DNA from: Amycolatopsis endophytica
GTDB taxonomy: Bacteria; Actinomycetota; Actinomycetes; Mycobacteriales; Pseudonocardiaceae
Length of the DNA stretch: 64,000 bases
Reading direction: 5' to 3'
NCBI RefSeq assembly: GCF_013410405.1
Contig: NZ_JACCFK010000001.1
Coordinates: 2,108,001-2,172,000 of the forward strand
Of this stretch, positions 42,023 through 50,961 are shown piece by piece (the stretch's first letter is position 1; the number at the start of each line of letters is the position of its first letter). Both the position numbers and the translations under genes were made by a program. The notes beneath the pieces were generated by a model. The model did no database searches and had not been told where the DNA came from. It saw nothing but the letters and a program-made list of their open reading frames with translations.

Positions 42023-42622
42023 ATGCCCCGCCCCCGCGTGCACGACCTCGACCGGCTGCTCGACGCCGCCGAGCAACTGGTCGCCGAGCATGACTCGGTG
42101 TCCGTGCGTGGTCTGGCGGCGGCGACCGGCGTTTCGAACGGCGCCATCTACCACGCGTTCGGGTCGATCAACGCGTTGCTCGGCCGGGTGTGGCTGCGTG
42201 CCGCGACGGATTTCCTCGTCCTGCAGGCGGAGCTGGCCGACGACGCGGCGACCCCGGTCGAGGCGGTCGTCGCCGCGGCGGGCGCGCCCGCGGTGTTCGC
42301 CGAGCGGCGCCCGCACGCGGCGCGGATGTTGCTGACCGTCAAGAAGGACCGCCTGCTCGGGCCCGATCTGCCCACCGAACTCGCCGACGAGCTGTTCGCA
42401 CTCGACAAGCGCGTGGTCGCGCTGCTGGTGCGGCTGTCGAAGGCGCTGTGGGGCAGGCGGGACGGGGTCGCGGTCGAGGTGATGACGACGTGCGTGGTCG
42501 ACCTGCCGACCGCGTTGTTCCGGCGCGCGCTGACCACCGGTGCGCCCGGCCCCGACTCCCGGAACCGGCTCGCCGCCGCCGTGCGAGCGGTACTGGCCGT
42601 GCCCCCTCGACCGAAGGACTGA
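42023..42622 (+). CDS. TetR-family regulator
   Basis: 199 aa. HTH: VRGLAAATGVSNGAIYHAFGSINALLGRVW. The ligand domain is short, with no recognisable subgroup. It overlaps its own candidate operator region and is followed after 2 nt by the enoyl-CoA hydratase-like gene (AAGGA inside its own 3' end serves as ribosome site), so it probably controls that enzyme in response to an acyl-type ligand. Confidence 0.88.
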   Translation: MPRPRVHDLDRLLDAAEQLVAEHDSVSVRGLAAATGVSNGAIYHAFGSINALLGRVWLRAATDFLVLQAELADDAATPVEAVVAAAGAPAVFAERRPHAARMLLTVKKDRLLGPDLPTELADELFALDKRVVALLVRLSKALWGRRDGVAVEVMTTCVVDLPTALFRRALTTGAPGPDSRNRLAAAVRAVLAVPPRPKD

Positions 42623-42624
42623 TC

Positions 42625-43278
42625 GTGCCCGCACTACACCACCAGGACTCCGTGTTCGTCCTCGACCTGGGCGCCGACGAGAACCGGTTCTCCCCGGACT
42701 GGCTCGACGACGTGCATGCCGCGCTGGACACGGTCGTGGACGGCTCCGCTCCCGCCGCGCTGGTCACCACCGGCTCCGCGCGGTTCTATTCGAACGGCCT
42801 CGACCTGGACTGGCTCTCGGCGCACGGCGACCAGGCGCAGTCCTACGTCGCGGACGTGCAGGCGCTGCTCGCGCGGGTGCTGACCCTGCCGGTCCCGGCG
42901 GTCGCCGCGGTGAACGGGCACGCGTTCGGGGCGGGTGCGATGCTGGCGATGGCACACGACTTCCGCGTCATGCGCGCCGATCGCGGCTACTTCTGCTTCC
43001 CCGAGGCGGACATCGACATCCCGTTCACGGCGGGAATGGCCGCGTTGATCCAGGCCAAGCTCACCCCGTCCGCCGCGATCGCCTCGATGACCACCGGGCG
43101 GCGCTTCGGCGGCACGGACGCCCGCGACCTCGGACTGGTCGACGACGTCGCCCCGGAAGCCGAACTGCGCGACCGCGCCGTGGAGCGGGTGCGCGCGCTG
43201 GCGGGCAAGGACCGCGGCACGCTGGGCGCGATCAAGTCGACGATGTTCGCGGCGGCGGCTGCGGCGCTGCACGGCTGA
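42625..43278 (+). CDS. enoyl-CoA hydratase/isomerase-family protein
   Basis: 217 aa crotonase fold. FYSNGLDLDWL (first oxyanion-hole region), AAVNGHAFGAGAMLAMAHDFRVM (second oxyanion hole) and FCFPEADIDIPFTAGM. The catalytic Glu positions typical of hydratases are not both evident (PEADIDIPF), so an isomerase-like activity is as likely. GTG 42625. Cotranscribed with TetR and separated by 2 nt from the convergent SARP gene. Confidence 0.85.
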   Translation: MPALHHQDSVFVLDLGADENRFSPDWLDDVHAALDTVVDGSAPAALVTTGSARFYSNGLDLDWLSAHGDQAQSYVADVQALLARVLTLPVPAVAAVNGHAFGAGAMLAMAHDFRVMRADRGYFCFPEADIDIPFTAGMAALIQAKLTPSAAIASMTTGRRFGGTDARDLGLVDDVAPEAELRDRAVERVRALAGKDRGTLGAIKSTMFAAAAAALHG

Positions 43279-43280
43279 CG

Positions 43281-44258
43281 TCAACCGGCGAGCAAGGGCC
43301 GTCGCGTGGGTGCGTCGCGCAGGATCGCTTCCCGGGTCCGGCGGACGCGTTCGCCCGGGGCGACGCCGAGGTCTTCGGTCAGGCGTCGGCGCAGCCGGGC
43401 GAAGACGGCGAGCGCGTCGGCTCGCCGTCCGGTCTCGTGGAGCGCGCGCATCAGCAGCGCGGCGACCGGCTCGTGGTGCGGATCCGCGACGGTCGCGGCA
43501 CGCAGCTCGCTGATCGCGTCGTCGTACCTGCCCAGTTCGAGCTGCCAGAGCGCCTTGCGGTGCGACAGCGACAGGCGGAGCCCGGTCAGCCGGAACCGTT
43601 CCACGTCCGCGAACGGGCCGGGCAGCCCGGCCAGCGGCTCGCCACGGAACAACCCGAGCGCGCGGCCCAGCGCGTCGATCGCCGACGGCAGATCGGCGGC
43701 CCGCTCGGCCGCGTCGGCCTCGGAGGCCAGCTCCTCGGCCCGCGTCGCGTCCACCCGCACCGCCCCGCCGAGCAACCGGTAGCCGAAGCGGTCGCGGGCG
43801 ATCACCGGGTCCGCCAGGCACTTGCGCAGCCGGTAGACGTAGACCTGCACCACGTTGCCCGACGGTGCGTCCGGCCCCCACACGTCGTCCAGCAGCTCCT
43901 GCCTGCCGACCGTGTGGTCCGGGCGCAGCGCCAGCGCGGCCAGCAACGTCTGCTGCCGCACCGGGCCGAGGTCCAGTGGCTCGCCGTCCCGCCACGCGCG
44001 CGGCGGGCCGAGCACCGAAATCTCCAGACGCGGCCCGGTCGCCCTGTTCGCGGTCACGATGCCGTGGTCGAAGGCGTAGACGATGACCGCCGCCCGGTCG
44101 CGGAGACCGAGCGCGGTCCGGATACCGGTCAGCCGCCCGGCGACGGTCCGCTCCGGGACGGCCAGGCGGTCGGCGATCTCGGCGTCGGTCAGACCGCGGC
44201 CGACGGCGCGGAGCACGGCGTGCTCCTCCGGGGTCAGGACTTCGGGTGTGATCGGCAT
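43281..44258 (-). CDS. LuxR-type HTH fused to SARP/BTAD regulator
   Basis: 325 aa. Residues ~5-65 (VLTPEEHAVLRAVGRGLTDAEIADRLAVPERTVAGRL) form a LuxR/GerE HTH. Then comes an OmpR-type winged helix (LEISVLGPPRAWRDGEPLDLGPVRQQTLLAALALRP) and the bacterial transcriptional activation domain (AIDALGRALGLFRGEPLAGL, AISELRAATVADPHHEPVAALLMRAL). SARPs switch on antibiotic or secondary-metabolite clusters; two DNA-binding domains in one chain is unusual. Start ATG 44256-44258. Divergent from the NACHT gene, so it may regulate it. Confidence 0.82.
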   Translation of the reverse strand: MPITPEVLTPEEHAVLRAVGRGLTDAEIADRLAVPERTVAGRLTGIRTALGLRDRAAVIVYAFDHGIVTANRATGPRLEISVLGPPRAWRDGEPLDLGPVRQQTLLAALALRPDHTVGRQELLDDVWGPDAPSGNVVQVYVYRLRKCLADPVIARDRFGYRLLGGAVRVDATRAEELASEADAAERAADLPSAIDALGRALGLFRGEPLAGLPGPFADVERFRLTGLRLSLSHRKALWQLELGRYDDAISELRAATVADPHHEPVAALLMRALHETGRRADALAVFARLRRRLTEDLGVAPGERVRRTREAILRDAPTRRPLLAG

Positions 44259-44370
44259 GCCCCGAGCGTGCGGATTGCGCCGAACGGGCGACAGGCCAGG
44301 AACCGGCCACTTGTGGCCGGTTGCCCGATAAGATCGTTTTCGACAGGGCAGGCTCAACGGAAAGGCCGAC

Positions 44371-46635
44371 TTGACCAGCCAGTTCGGCGCGCTGCTGCGG
44401 CAATGGCGGCGCCGGGCGGGCTTGACGCAGGAGCAGCTCGCGGAGCGGTCCGGCGTCGGGGTCCGCAGCATCCGGGGGCTGGAGACCGGCGAACGCGGCG
44501 ACCCGAGACTGGCGACGGTCCGCCTCCTCGCCGAGGCCCTCCGCCTCGATCCCCCGGAACACGACGAACTGCTGACCGCGGCCGCGGGCCCGCGCACGAC
44601 GCGGACCGGGCCCCCGGCCGAGCCCGCCGCACCCGAACCACCGGTCTCGTCCTTCCAGCACACCCTCGCCGACACCGCCGACCAGCTCGCCCAGGTCGTC
44701 GGCGCCCGCTGGCGGCGCGAGGAGGAGCAGCGCCAGGTCCAGGACCCGTTCCCGTTGCCCGTCCGCTGGACCGCCGCGCCGGAGCGGCTCAGGGACCACT
44801 GGGCCAACATCCACCGCGCACCGGCCGGACACGATCCCGGCGCCCTGCCGCTGGCGGGCACGCTGGACCGGATCGCGGAGGTCCACCGGCGGGTCCCGTC
44901 CGGGCGGCTGGTGGTGCTGGGCAGGGCGGGCTCCGGCAAGACCGTCCTGACCCTGCGGTTCGTCCTCGACCTGCTCGCCGACCGGGGCCGCGACGATCCG
45001 GTGCCGGTGATCTTCGGGCTGGCGTCGTGGAATCCGAACGTCACCGGGTTCGGCGACTGGCTGACCGGGCAGCTGGTCCGCGACTTCCCCGGTCTTGGCG
45101 TGCCGGGGCCCGGCGGGCAGTCGCTCGCGGCGGTGCTCGTCGGTGCCGGGCGGATCCTGCCCGTGCTGGACGGCTTCGACGAGATGGCCCACGGCCTGCG
45201 TCGCGCGGCGCTGACGGCCCTCAACGCCACCACCTCGCCCCTGCTGCTGACCAGCCGCCCGGACGAGTACGCCGCCGCGGTCGACGAGACCGACGTCCTG
45301 ACCGCCGCCGCGGCGGTCGAGCTGTGCGACCTCACCGTCGACGACCTGGCCGCCTACCTGCCGCGCACCACGCGCAAGGCCGGGTGGGACCAGGTGCTGG
45401 AGGAGCTGCGCGAGCGCACGGGAACGACCGCGGCCCGCAACGTCGCGACGGTGCTGTCGACGCCGCTGATGGTCGGCCTGGCCCGCACCGTGTACAGCGA
45501 CGTACCCGGCCGCGACCCCGCCGCCCTGCTCGACAGCGCCCGGTTCCCCACCCCGGAGTCGGTGGAGGCGCACCTGTTCGACAACTTCGTGCCGGCCGTC
45601 TACGGGCGCGCGCCGGAGAACGCCCGGCGCTGGGACCCCGTTCGATCCCGGTACTGGCTCGGTTGTCTCGCCACCCACCTCGACCGGCTCGGCGGGCGGG
45701 ACCTGGCGTGGTGGCGGTTCGGCGACAGCCTCGGCGGGTCGATGCGGATGCTCGTCATCGGGGTCGTGGCGGGGCTGGTGCTCGGCCTGACGAACGCACT
45801 GGTGCTGGCCGGGCTGTACCTGGTGCTGGTCGGGCGCGTCGGGGACGCCGGGTTCATCGTGACCGACAGCCTGAACGTGGCCCTCGCCGCCGGGATGGGT
45901 TTCGCGCTCGCCGACGGGCTGATGGCGAAGTTCCGCCCGTCCGCGCTGGAGCCCTCGCACGCCCGGTTCCGGTTGCGTGGCGTGCCGCGCGAGCAGTGGT
46001 CGAAGTTCTTCCCCGCGTTCCGCGCCGGGCTGTTCGGCGGCCTGGCCTTCGGGCTCGGGATCGGGCTGGTCCGCGGCATCGTGAACTGGGTGCTCTCCGG
46101 TCTGCCCGGATACTTTCTCGCCGGACTCGTCAACACCGTCGGCTTCGGGCTGGTGTTCGGTCCGGCGCTCGGGGTCGCCTACGGCACGATCTCCCTCCTG
46201 GAGAGCCCGCTGGACATCCGGTCGGCCGCCAGTCCGGACGACCTGTTGAAAACGAACCGGTCGAAGATCATGCGGCAGCTGCTGGTGTTCGGGCCGACGC
46301 TCGGCCTCGTCGTCGCCCTCTTCGGCACGTTCGTGGTCGGGCAGCTCGACCGGATCATGGGGCCGCTGGAGTTCGGGCTCGCCAGTGCGCTGCTGTGGGG
46401 GTTCGACGCCGCCATCGGGGGCGGGCTCGCCTACGGTCTCGCGATGACCGCGTGGGGCCGCTGGGTCGTGTTCGCGCGGATCTGGCTCCCGCTGACCGGG
46501 CGGCTGCCGTGGGCGGTGTCCGAGTTCCTCGACGACGCCTACCGCCGCGGTGTGCTGCGCCGCGCCGGTGCGGTGTACCAGTTCCGGCACGCGCGGCTGC
46601 ACGATCACCTGAGCCGGGACTTCGCGGGCCGTTGA
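44371..46635 (+). CDS. XRE-HTH / NACHT NTPase / membrane STAND protein
   Basis: 754 aa. N-terminal XRE HTH (LLRQWRRRAGLTQEQLAERSGVGVRSIRGLETGER, 9-42), linker, NACHT P-loop LGRAGSGKT (183-191) and Walker B ILPVLDGFDE (262-271) with the small-residue NACHT variant. Then a helical region, and from about residue 445 eight or so TM helices (MRMLVIGVVAGLVLGLTNAL, GLFGGLAFGLGIGLVRGI, etc.) ending in a soluble tail. Start is TTG 44371 with GGAAAGG 5 nt upstream. NACHT-STAND proteins act in signalling and phage defence; the TM domain could be an effector. No partner gene adjoins. Confidence 0.8.
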   Translation: MTSQFGALLRQWRRRAGLTQEQLAERSGVGVRSIRGLETGERGDPRLATVRLLAEALRLDPPEHDELLTAAAGPRTTRTGPPAEPAAPEPPVSSFQHTLADTADQLAQVVGARWRREEEQRQVQDPFPLPVRWTAAPERLRDHWANIHRAPAGHDPGALPLAGTLDRIAEVHRRVPSGRLVVLGRAGSGKTVLTLRFVLDLLADRGRDDPVPVIFGLASWNPNVTGFGDWLTGQLVRDFPGLGVPGPGGQSLAAVLVGAGRILPVLDGFDEMAHGLRRAALTALNATTSPLLLTSRPDEYAAAVDETDVLTAAAAVELCDLTVDDLAAYLPRTTRKAGWDQVLEELRERTGTTAARNVATVLSTPLMVGLARTVYSDVPGRDPAALLDSARFPTPESVEAHLFDNFVPAVYGRAPENARRWDPVRSRYWLGCLATHLDRLGGRDLAWWRFGDSLGGSMRMLVIGVVAGLVLGLTNALVLAGLYLVLVGRVGDAGFIVTDSLNVALAAGMGFALADGLMAKFRPSALEPSHARFRLRGVPREQWSKFFPAFRAGLFGGLAFGLGIGLVRGIVNWVLSGLPGYFLAGLVNTVGFGLVFGPALGVAYGTISLLESPLDIRSAASPDDLLKTNRSKIMRQLLVFGPTLGLVVALFGTFVVGQLDRIMGPLEFGLASALLWGFDAAIGGGLAYGLAMTAWGRWVVFARIWLPLTGRLPWAVSEFLDDAYRRGVLRRAGAVYQFRHARLHDHLSRDFAGR

Positions 46636-46715
46636 AGTCCCGTTTCATCCGGATTTCATGATGCCCGCTTACGTTTCCCCCGTTCGATGGGAACTGGGGA
46701 AAGGAAACGGGGAAC

Positions 46716-47660
46716 ATGGTTCTGTCCAGGACGAAACGAGTCGTCACGGGACTGGCGGCGCTGGCGATGGCCGGAGGGCTCGCCGTGACGGGGGCGCAGA
46801 CGGCGTCGGCGGACCCGTCCTGCGCGCACACGAAGATCTTCGAACTCGGCGGCACCGGGCACGGTGACGGGTCCGACTTCGACGGTTTCAACGCGACGGT
46901 GCCCGCCGGGGTCGCCACCGAGAAGGTCGTCTACCCGGCCGAGATCGCGCCGCTGCCCGGCCACCGCCTGACGATGGACCAGTCGGTCGCCGAGGGGATG
47001 GCCAACCTGGACCGCGCGGTGCGGGATTTCCACGCCGCCTGCGGGGATTCCACGATCATCATCACCGGCTACTCGCTCGGCGCGCTCGTCGCGGGCAACG
47101 AGCTGGAAGCGCTTTCCCACTCCGGCGACATCCCGCACGGCCAGTTGAAGGGCGTGCTCTACGGCGACCCGCGTCGGCCCGGCGATCCGGCGGCGGGCGG
47201 TGACGGCAGCGCGGCGGGCGGCGCGGGCGGGATCGCGACGAACCTGCCCACGTTCGTCGGCGGCATCACGCTCCAGGGCCCGCGCCCTGACTACGGCGAC
47301 GTCGTGGTGAAGCAGATCTGCAACCAGAACGACGGCATCTGCAACTCGGTGAACCCGTTCACCAACCTCGCGGCCTTCGCCAACGGTGTCGCCGGCTACC
47401 TCCTCGGCGACCACAACAGCTACGTGCCGAATCCGCTCGTCGACGTCGACCAGCCGTCGAAGTTCGTGCAGCAGGCACCGCGGATCCAGTACGGCCCGCC
47501 GCTGCCGGTGCCGGTGCCCAACCCGTGGGTGATGTTCAACGGCAACTTCCAGCCGTCGCAGGACGCGGTGCGTGGCATCCGGGACGCGGCGCGGACCGCG
47601 CTGCCGCCGCAACTGTGGCAGCAGCTCGTCGCGCAGTGGCCGTGGATCGAGCAGCTCTGA
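46716..47660 (+). CDS. secreted serine hydrolase (cutinase/PE-PPE-like)
   Basis: 314 aa. The signal peptide ends near TASA. The alpha/beta hydrolase elbow is ITGYSLGALVAGN (Ser nucleophile in GYSLG). FELGGTGHGDGSDFDGF and NDGICNSVNPFTNL precede DHNSY, a plausible Asp-His region. The layout matches the PE-PPE/cutinase-like esterases of mycolic-acid actinobacteria and relatives, acting on lipids outside the cell. GGGGAAC precedes ATG 46716; a good terminator follows. Confidence 0.8.
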   Translation: MVLSRTKRVVTGLAALAMAGGLAVTGAQTASADPSCAHTKIFELGGTGHGDGSDFDGFNATVPAGVATEKVVYPAEIAPLPGHRLTMDQSVAEGMANLDRAVRDFHAACGDSTIIITGYSLGALVAGNELEALSHSGDIPHGQLKGVLYGDPRRPGDPAAGGDGSAAGGAGGIATNLPTFVGGITLQGPRPDYGDVVVKQICNQNDGICNSVNPFTNLAAFANGVAGYLLGDHNSYVPNPLVDVDQPSKFVQQAPRIQYGPPLPVPVPNPWVMFNGNFQPSQDAVRGIRDAARTALPPQLWQQLVAQWPWIEQL

Positions 47661-47673
47661 GCATCCACTGAGG

Positions 47674-47708
47674 ACGGCCCGGTGCGCTGAGGGGGTGCAC
47701 CGGGCCGT
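47674..47708. terminator. hairpin terminator after the secreted hydrolase
   Basis: Perfect 12-bp stem (47674-47685 with 47697-47708), 11-nt loop, followed by TTCCGTT, 13 nt after the stop codon. Confidence 0.8.
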
Positions 47709-47732
47709 TTCCGTTCCGGGGAAGGGGGAGTC

Positions 47733-48335
47733 GTGGGTGGACTGGCCGGGCTGTCGCTGTTCTTCGGTGTCCTGCTGAGCGGCATGTTCCTCAAGCGCGG
47801 CAACCTTCCGCTGGCGATCCTGTTCGCACTGCTCGCCGCGGCGCCGGTGGTGGTGCTGGTCGTGGACGCGATCCGCAACCGGCGCCGGTCGAGGGGGACG
47901 GCGCGCCGGATCGTCGATCCGGAGGCCCGGCGTGCCGCGCGGCTGGCGGGTGCCGCAGCGGTCGTGCTCGGCGCGGGCGCCGCGGGCGCGACCTTGACGT
48001 GGGCGCTGCACGTCTTCCACGCGCCGGAGACGCGAACCGCGGCGTGGGCGGCGTCGGTGCTGCTCGTGGCCGTGTGCGGGGTGCTGTCGGCAGCCCTGAT
48101 CGTGGCGGCCGTGCAGGTCCTGAGCCTGGCCTGGCAGGGCGCGGCGACGGTCGTGCGGATCATGTACCTGTTCGGGCTCGTGGTCGGACTGGCGACCCTC
48201 CGCGCGATCAGCGACCTCGGCGAGCGCTGGCCGTACGCGCTGGGGGGCGGGGCTGTCACCGGCGTCGCGATCGGCGTGATCGCACTGCAGAAACGGGCGT
48301 TGCGGGCGCTCGGCGGGCCGGGGCGCCGCCGGTGA
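47733..48335 (+). CDS. multi-pass membrane protein of unknown function
   Basis: 200 aa, about five TM helices separated by a basic RRIVDPEARRAARL loop and ending KRALRALGGPGRRR. No family recognised. GTG 47733 has GGGGGAG upstream. After its TGA the same frame stays open for another 60 codons that look protein-like (see 48336-48518). Confidence 0.6.
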   Translation: MGGLAGLSLFFGVLLSGMFLKRGNLPLAILFALLAAAPVVVLVVDAIRNRRRSRGTARRIVDPEARRAARLAGAAAVVLGAGAAGATLTWALHVFHAPETRTAAWAASVLLVAVCGVLSAALIVAAVQVLSLAWQGAATVVRIMYLFGLVVGLATLRAISDLGERWPYALGGGAVTGVAIGVIALQKRALRALGGPGRRR

Positions 48336-48518
48336 CCGAGGCGGGAGGACGGGTTCGGCGCCTTCTCCTACACCAACAGCGTGTTGATGGCCCGCGACCG
48401 CGAGCGGACCGATCGCGAGTTCGCCGCCCGCACCGGCGGTGACGTCATGGAGGAGCCACCGTGGCGGCGGTCGGTCACGTCCTCGCCTGGCGACGTCGCG
48501 GCCGATGGGTGGCGGTGA
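48336..48518 (+). other. in-frame, protein-like extension without a start codon
   Basis: Directly after the membrane-protein TGA, the same frame reads EDGFGAFSYTNSVLMARDRE and continues TDREFAARTGGDVMEEPPW to a stop at 48516-48518, entering the end of the convergent tetR gene. No ATG or GTG with a ribosome site starts it; internal GTG, TTG and ATG occur in NSVLM. It is either a gene fragment or a readthrough product. Its residue composition looks coding, unlike random GC-rich frames. Confidence 0.25.
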
Positions 48519-49197
48519 TGCCCTTGAGGACCGTGTCGATGCCGGTGCGAAACTGCCGGCGGTCGTCGTGTTCGCGCATCTGCCCGGCGACGGCCCGGAC
48601 GAACGGGTAGTCGCCGGGGTCGAGGTCCTGCCACGCGCGGGCCGTGGCGTCGAGGAATTCGGCGCGATCGCCCACCGGCGCCGCGTCGGCGTGTTGTGTG
48701 TTCTGGGTGGTGGCGCCGAGGATGTAGTGGACGAGGGTCGACGACGCGGCGAACCAGTCGTGTTCCGGCACGCCCAGGGCGCGCATCGGGCGGCCGATGC
48801 GCTCGAAGACCTGCAGTGTCACCGGCCCCCAGGGGTTGCGGGTGATCTGCGCGGCGAGCTGGGCGGCGAGCCAAGGGTGCCGGGTGGCCGCGTCGAACAG
48901 GCCGAGCGCGACGGCGCGGATTTCGTCTTCGGGCGCGCCCTCGCGGTCCCGTGCCGGCGTGGGCACCGCATCCAGGGCGGCGGAGACGACCGTGTCGATC
49001 GCGGACTCCAGGAGCTCCTGGCGGGTGCCGACATGGTGGTAGATCGCGCCGGACCCCGTCGAAAGGCGCTCCGTGAGCGTGCGAACCGTCAGTGCGCCCT
49101 CGCCCGCGGCGTCCAACAGCTCGATGGCCGCCTCCACGATGCGCTCGCGGGAGAGCACCTGCCTGCGCCGTTGTGATTGACGTGTCCGTGGAGCCAT
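48475..49197 (-). CDS. TetR-family regulator (divergent from FAD monooxygenase)
   Basis: 240 aa. HTH: VRTLTERLSTGSGAIYHHVGTRQELLESAI after RERIVEAAIELLDAAGEGAL. The C-terminal domain is of the TetR_C type (HPWLAAQLAAQITRNPWGPVTL). ATG 49195-49197. The intergenic region holds an ACTCCA...TGGAGT palindrome, so it probably represses itself and the monooxygenase and is released by an aromatic or antibiotic-like ligand. Confidence 0.9.
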   Translation of the reverse strand: MAPRTRQSQRRRQVLSRERIVEAAIELLDAAGEGALTVRTLTERLSTGSGAIYHHVGTRQELLESAIDTVVSAALDAVPTPARDREGAPEDEIRAVALGLFDAATRHPWLAAQLAAQITRNPWGPVTLQVFERIGRPMRALGVPEHDWFAASSTLVHYILGATTQNTQHADAAPVGDRAEFLDATARAWQDLDPGDYPFVRAVAGQMREHDDRRQFRTGIDTVLKGITATHRPRRRQART

Positions 49198-49224
49198 GGT
49201 GCCAGCTTGCCAGAGAGGAACACC

Positions 49225-49239
49225 ACTCCAGCTTGGAGT
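49225..49239. promoter_or_regulatory. operator candidate between tetR and the FAD monooxygenase
   Basis: ACTCCA-GCT-TGGAGT, perfect 6-nt arms with a 3-nt centre, 28 nt from the tetR start. A related GTTCCATTATTGGAGC follows at 49243-49258. The TGGAG/CTCCA half-site also appears, in the opposite order, before the other tetR at 51.6 kb. Confidence 0.6.
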
Positions 49240-49316
49240 ATGGTTCCATTATTGGAGCGGTGCACCAACCGAGAAGCGCCCCGGAACGCACCGCGGGACA
49301 GAAAGAAGGTCCGACA

Positions 49317-50816
49317 GTGGTCGACGTCGTCATCGCGGGTGCCGGTCCAGTGGGTCTGTTCCTCGCCGGCGAGCTGGCACTGGGCGGATGCTCGGTGCTG
49401 GTCCTGGAACGGGATCCGGCGCCGGCGTCGCCGTTGAAGGCGTTGCCGCTGGGCCTGCGTGGCCTCAACGCCGGGTCGGTCGAGGCGTTCTACCGGCGGG
49501 GAATGCTGGACCGGCTGCTGACGGCGTCCGGTGCCCGAGCCGGCGCCCAAGAACAGGCCCGCCCGCGGGACGTGAGCCACTTCGCCGGAATGCGGCTCGA
49601 CGCGGCCGACATCGACCCGGCCGCACTCGCGTACCGGCTGCCCGGCCCGGTGTCCGACGGCATCATGACCAGCCTCGACGCGGTCGGGACGGTGCTGGCG
49701 GAACGGGCGGACGCCCTCGGCGTGCGGATCGTGCGCGGGGCGGCCGTCGAGGCGGTGACCCAGGACGGCGACACCGTTCTCGTGCGGGCAGGCGGACGCG
49801 ACCACCGGGCGCGCTGGCTCGTCGGTTGCGACGGCGGCCGCAGCACGGTGCGCCGGCTCGCGGGCTTCGACTTCGCCGGCACCGAGCCGCTGCTCACCGG
49901 GTACGCCGCCCACGTCACCTTCGACGACCCGACCCAGCTCGCCCTGGGCTTCACCCTGACGCCCACCGGCATGTACCTGCGGACGCCGTTCGAGGGCCAC
50001 CTGGGCATGATGGACTTCGACGGCGGCGCCTTCGACCGCTCACAGCCGCTGACGCGCGAACACCTCCAGTCGGTGCTGCGCCGGGTCTCCGGCACCGACG
50101 CCACGATCGGCGAGGTCCGGCTCGCCACCAGCTTCACCGACCGCGCGATGCAGGCCACGACGTACCGCCGCGGCCGCGTCCTGCTCGCCGGTGACGCGGC
50201 CCACATCCACTCCCCGCTCGGCGGCCAGGGCCTCAACCTCGGCATCGGCGACGCCGTGAACCTCGGCTGGAAGCTCGCCGCCACGATCACCGGGACCGCG
50301 CCCGAAAACCTGCTCGACACCTACACCGCCGAACGTCACCCCGTCGGCGCGGCGATCCTGGACTGGTCACGTTCGCAGGTGGCCACGATGCACCCCGGCC
50401 CCCACGCGCCGGCCCTGCGGCGGCTGGTCCACGACCTGCTCGCCACCCGCGACGGCACCACGCACGTCTTCCGCCACACCGCCGGCCTGTCCCACCGCTA
50501 CGACCTCGGCGACGACCAGCCGCTCGTGGGGACCACCGCCCCGGACTTCCGCTTCCGCGACGGCACCCGCCTCGGCGAGCTGCTGCGGGACGGCCAGGGC
50601 GTCGTCCTCGACTTCACCGCCGGCCAGCGCCTGCGCGACGCGGCAACGGCGTGGCAGGGGCTGCGCCACGCGGCCGGCCCGGTGGACGACGACCTCGGAT
50701 TCGGCGCGCTGCTTGTCCGTCCCGACGGCGTCGTGGCGTGGGCCGGTGACCACGATTGCGGAGCCGGGGACTTCGGGCGAGCCGCTCGGCGTTGGTTCGG
50801 CGAACCCGCCACCTGA
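49317..50816 (+). CDS. FAD-dependent monooxygenase (class A aromatic hydroxylase-like)
   Basis: 499 aa cytoplasmic flavoprotein. VVDVVIAGAGPVGLFLAGELALGG is the FAD-binding GxGxxG, LVGCDGGRSTVRR is the DG motif and RGRVLLAGDAAHIHSPLGGQGLNLGIGDAVNL is the GD motif. A thioredoxin-like C-terminal domain follows (PLVGTTAPDFRFRDG). This is the PgaE/RdmE/MhpA-type group that hydroxylates phenolics or polyketides and can inactivate rifamycin or tetracycline. AGAAGG lies 7 nt before GTG 49317. It is the sole target of the divergent TetR. Confidence 0.92.
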   Translation: MVDVVIAGAGPVGLFLAGELALGGCSVLVLERDPAPASPLKALPLGLRGLNAGSVEAFYRRGMLDRLLTASGARAGAQEQARPRDVSHFAGMRLDAADIDPAALAYRLPGPVSDGIMTSLDAVGTVLAERADALGVRIVRGAAVEAVTQDGDTVLVRAGGRDHRARWLVGCDGGRSTVRRLAGFDFAGTEPLLTGYAAHVTFDDPTQLALGFTLTPTGMYLRTPFEGHLGMMDFDGGAFDRSQPLTREHLQSVLRRVSGTDATIGEVRLATSFTDRAMQATTYRRGRVLLAGDAAHIHSPLGGQGLNLGIGDAVNLGWKLAATITGTAPENLLDTYTAERHPVGAAILDWSRSQVATMHPGPHAPALRRLVHDLLATRDGTTHVFRHTAGLSHRYDLGDDQPLVGTTAPDFRFRDGTRLGELLRDGQGVVLDFTAGQRLRDAATAWQGLRHAAGPVDDDLGFGALLVRPDGVVAWAGDHDCGAGDFGRAARRWFGEPAT

Positions 50817-50929
50817 CCTTCGACGGAAGGCAGCCAGGCAGGCACACCGAGAACGCCACCCTGGCCGGGAAGAACAAGGGCGTGGTCCGCCGGTCGTCGT
50901 CGTGGCTGGACGATGACCGCGGCGCCGAT

Positions 50930-50949
50930 GTCCACGGAACGCCGTGGAC
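50930..50949. terminator. hairpin between convergent monooxygenase and tetR
   Basis: GTCCACGG-AACG-CCGTGGAC, perfect 8-bp stem with a tetraloop, in the 145-bp gap between the two stop codons. Confidence 0.55.
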
Positions 50950-50961
50950 GATGACCACTGG

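Noticed and set aside
42540..46661. Two very long frames (over 1300 codons) spanning several genes on both strands
   Set aside because: They cross the TetR, hydratase, SARP and NACHT genes in shifted frames, have biased Arg/Pro/Gly composition and no recognisable domain.
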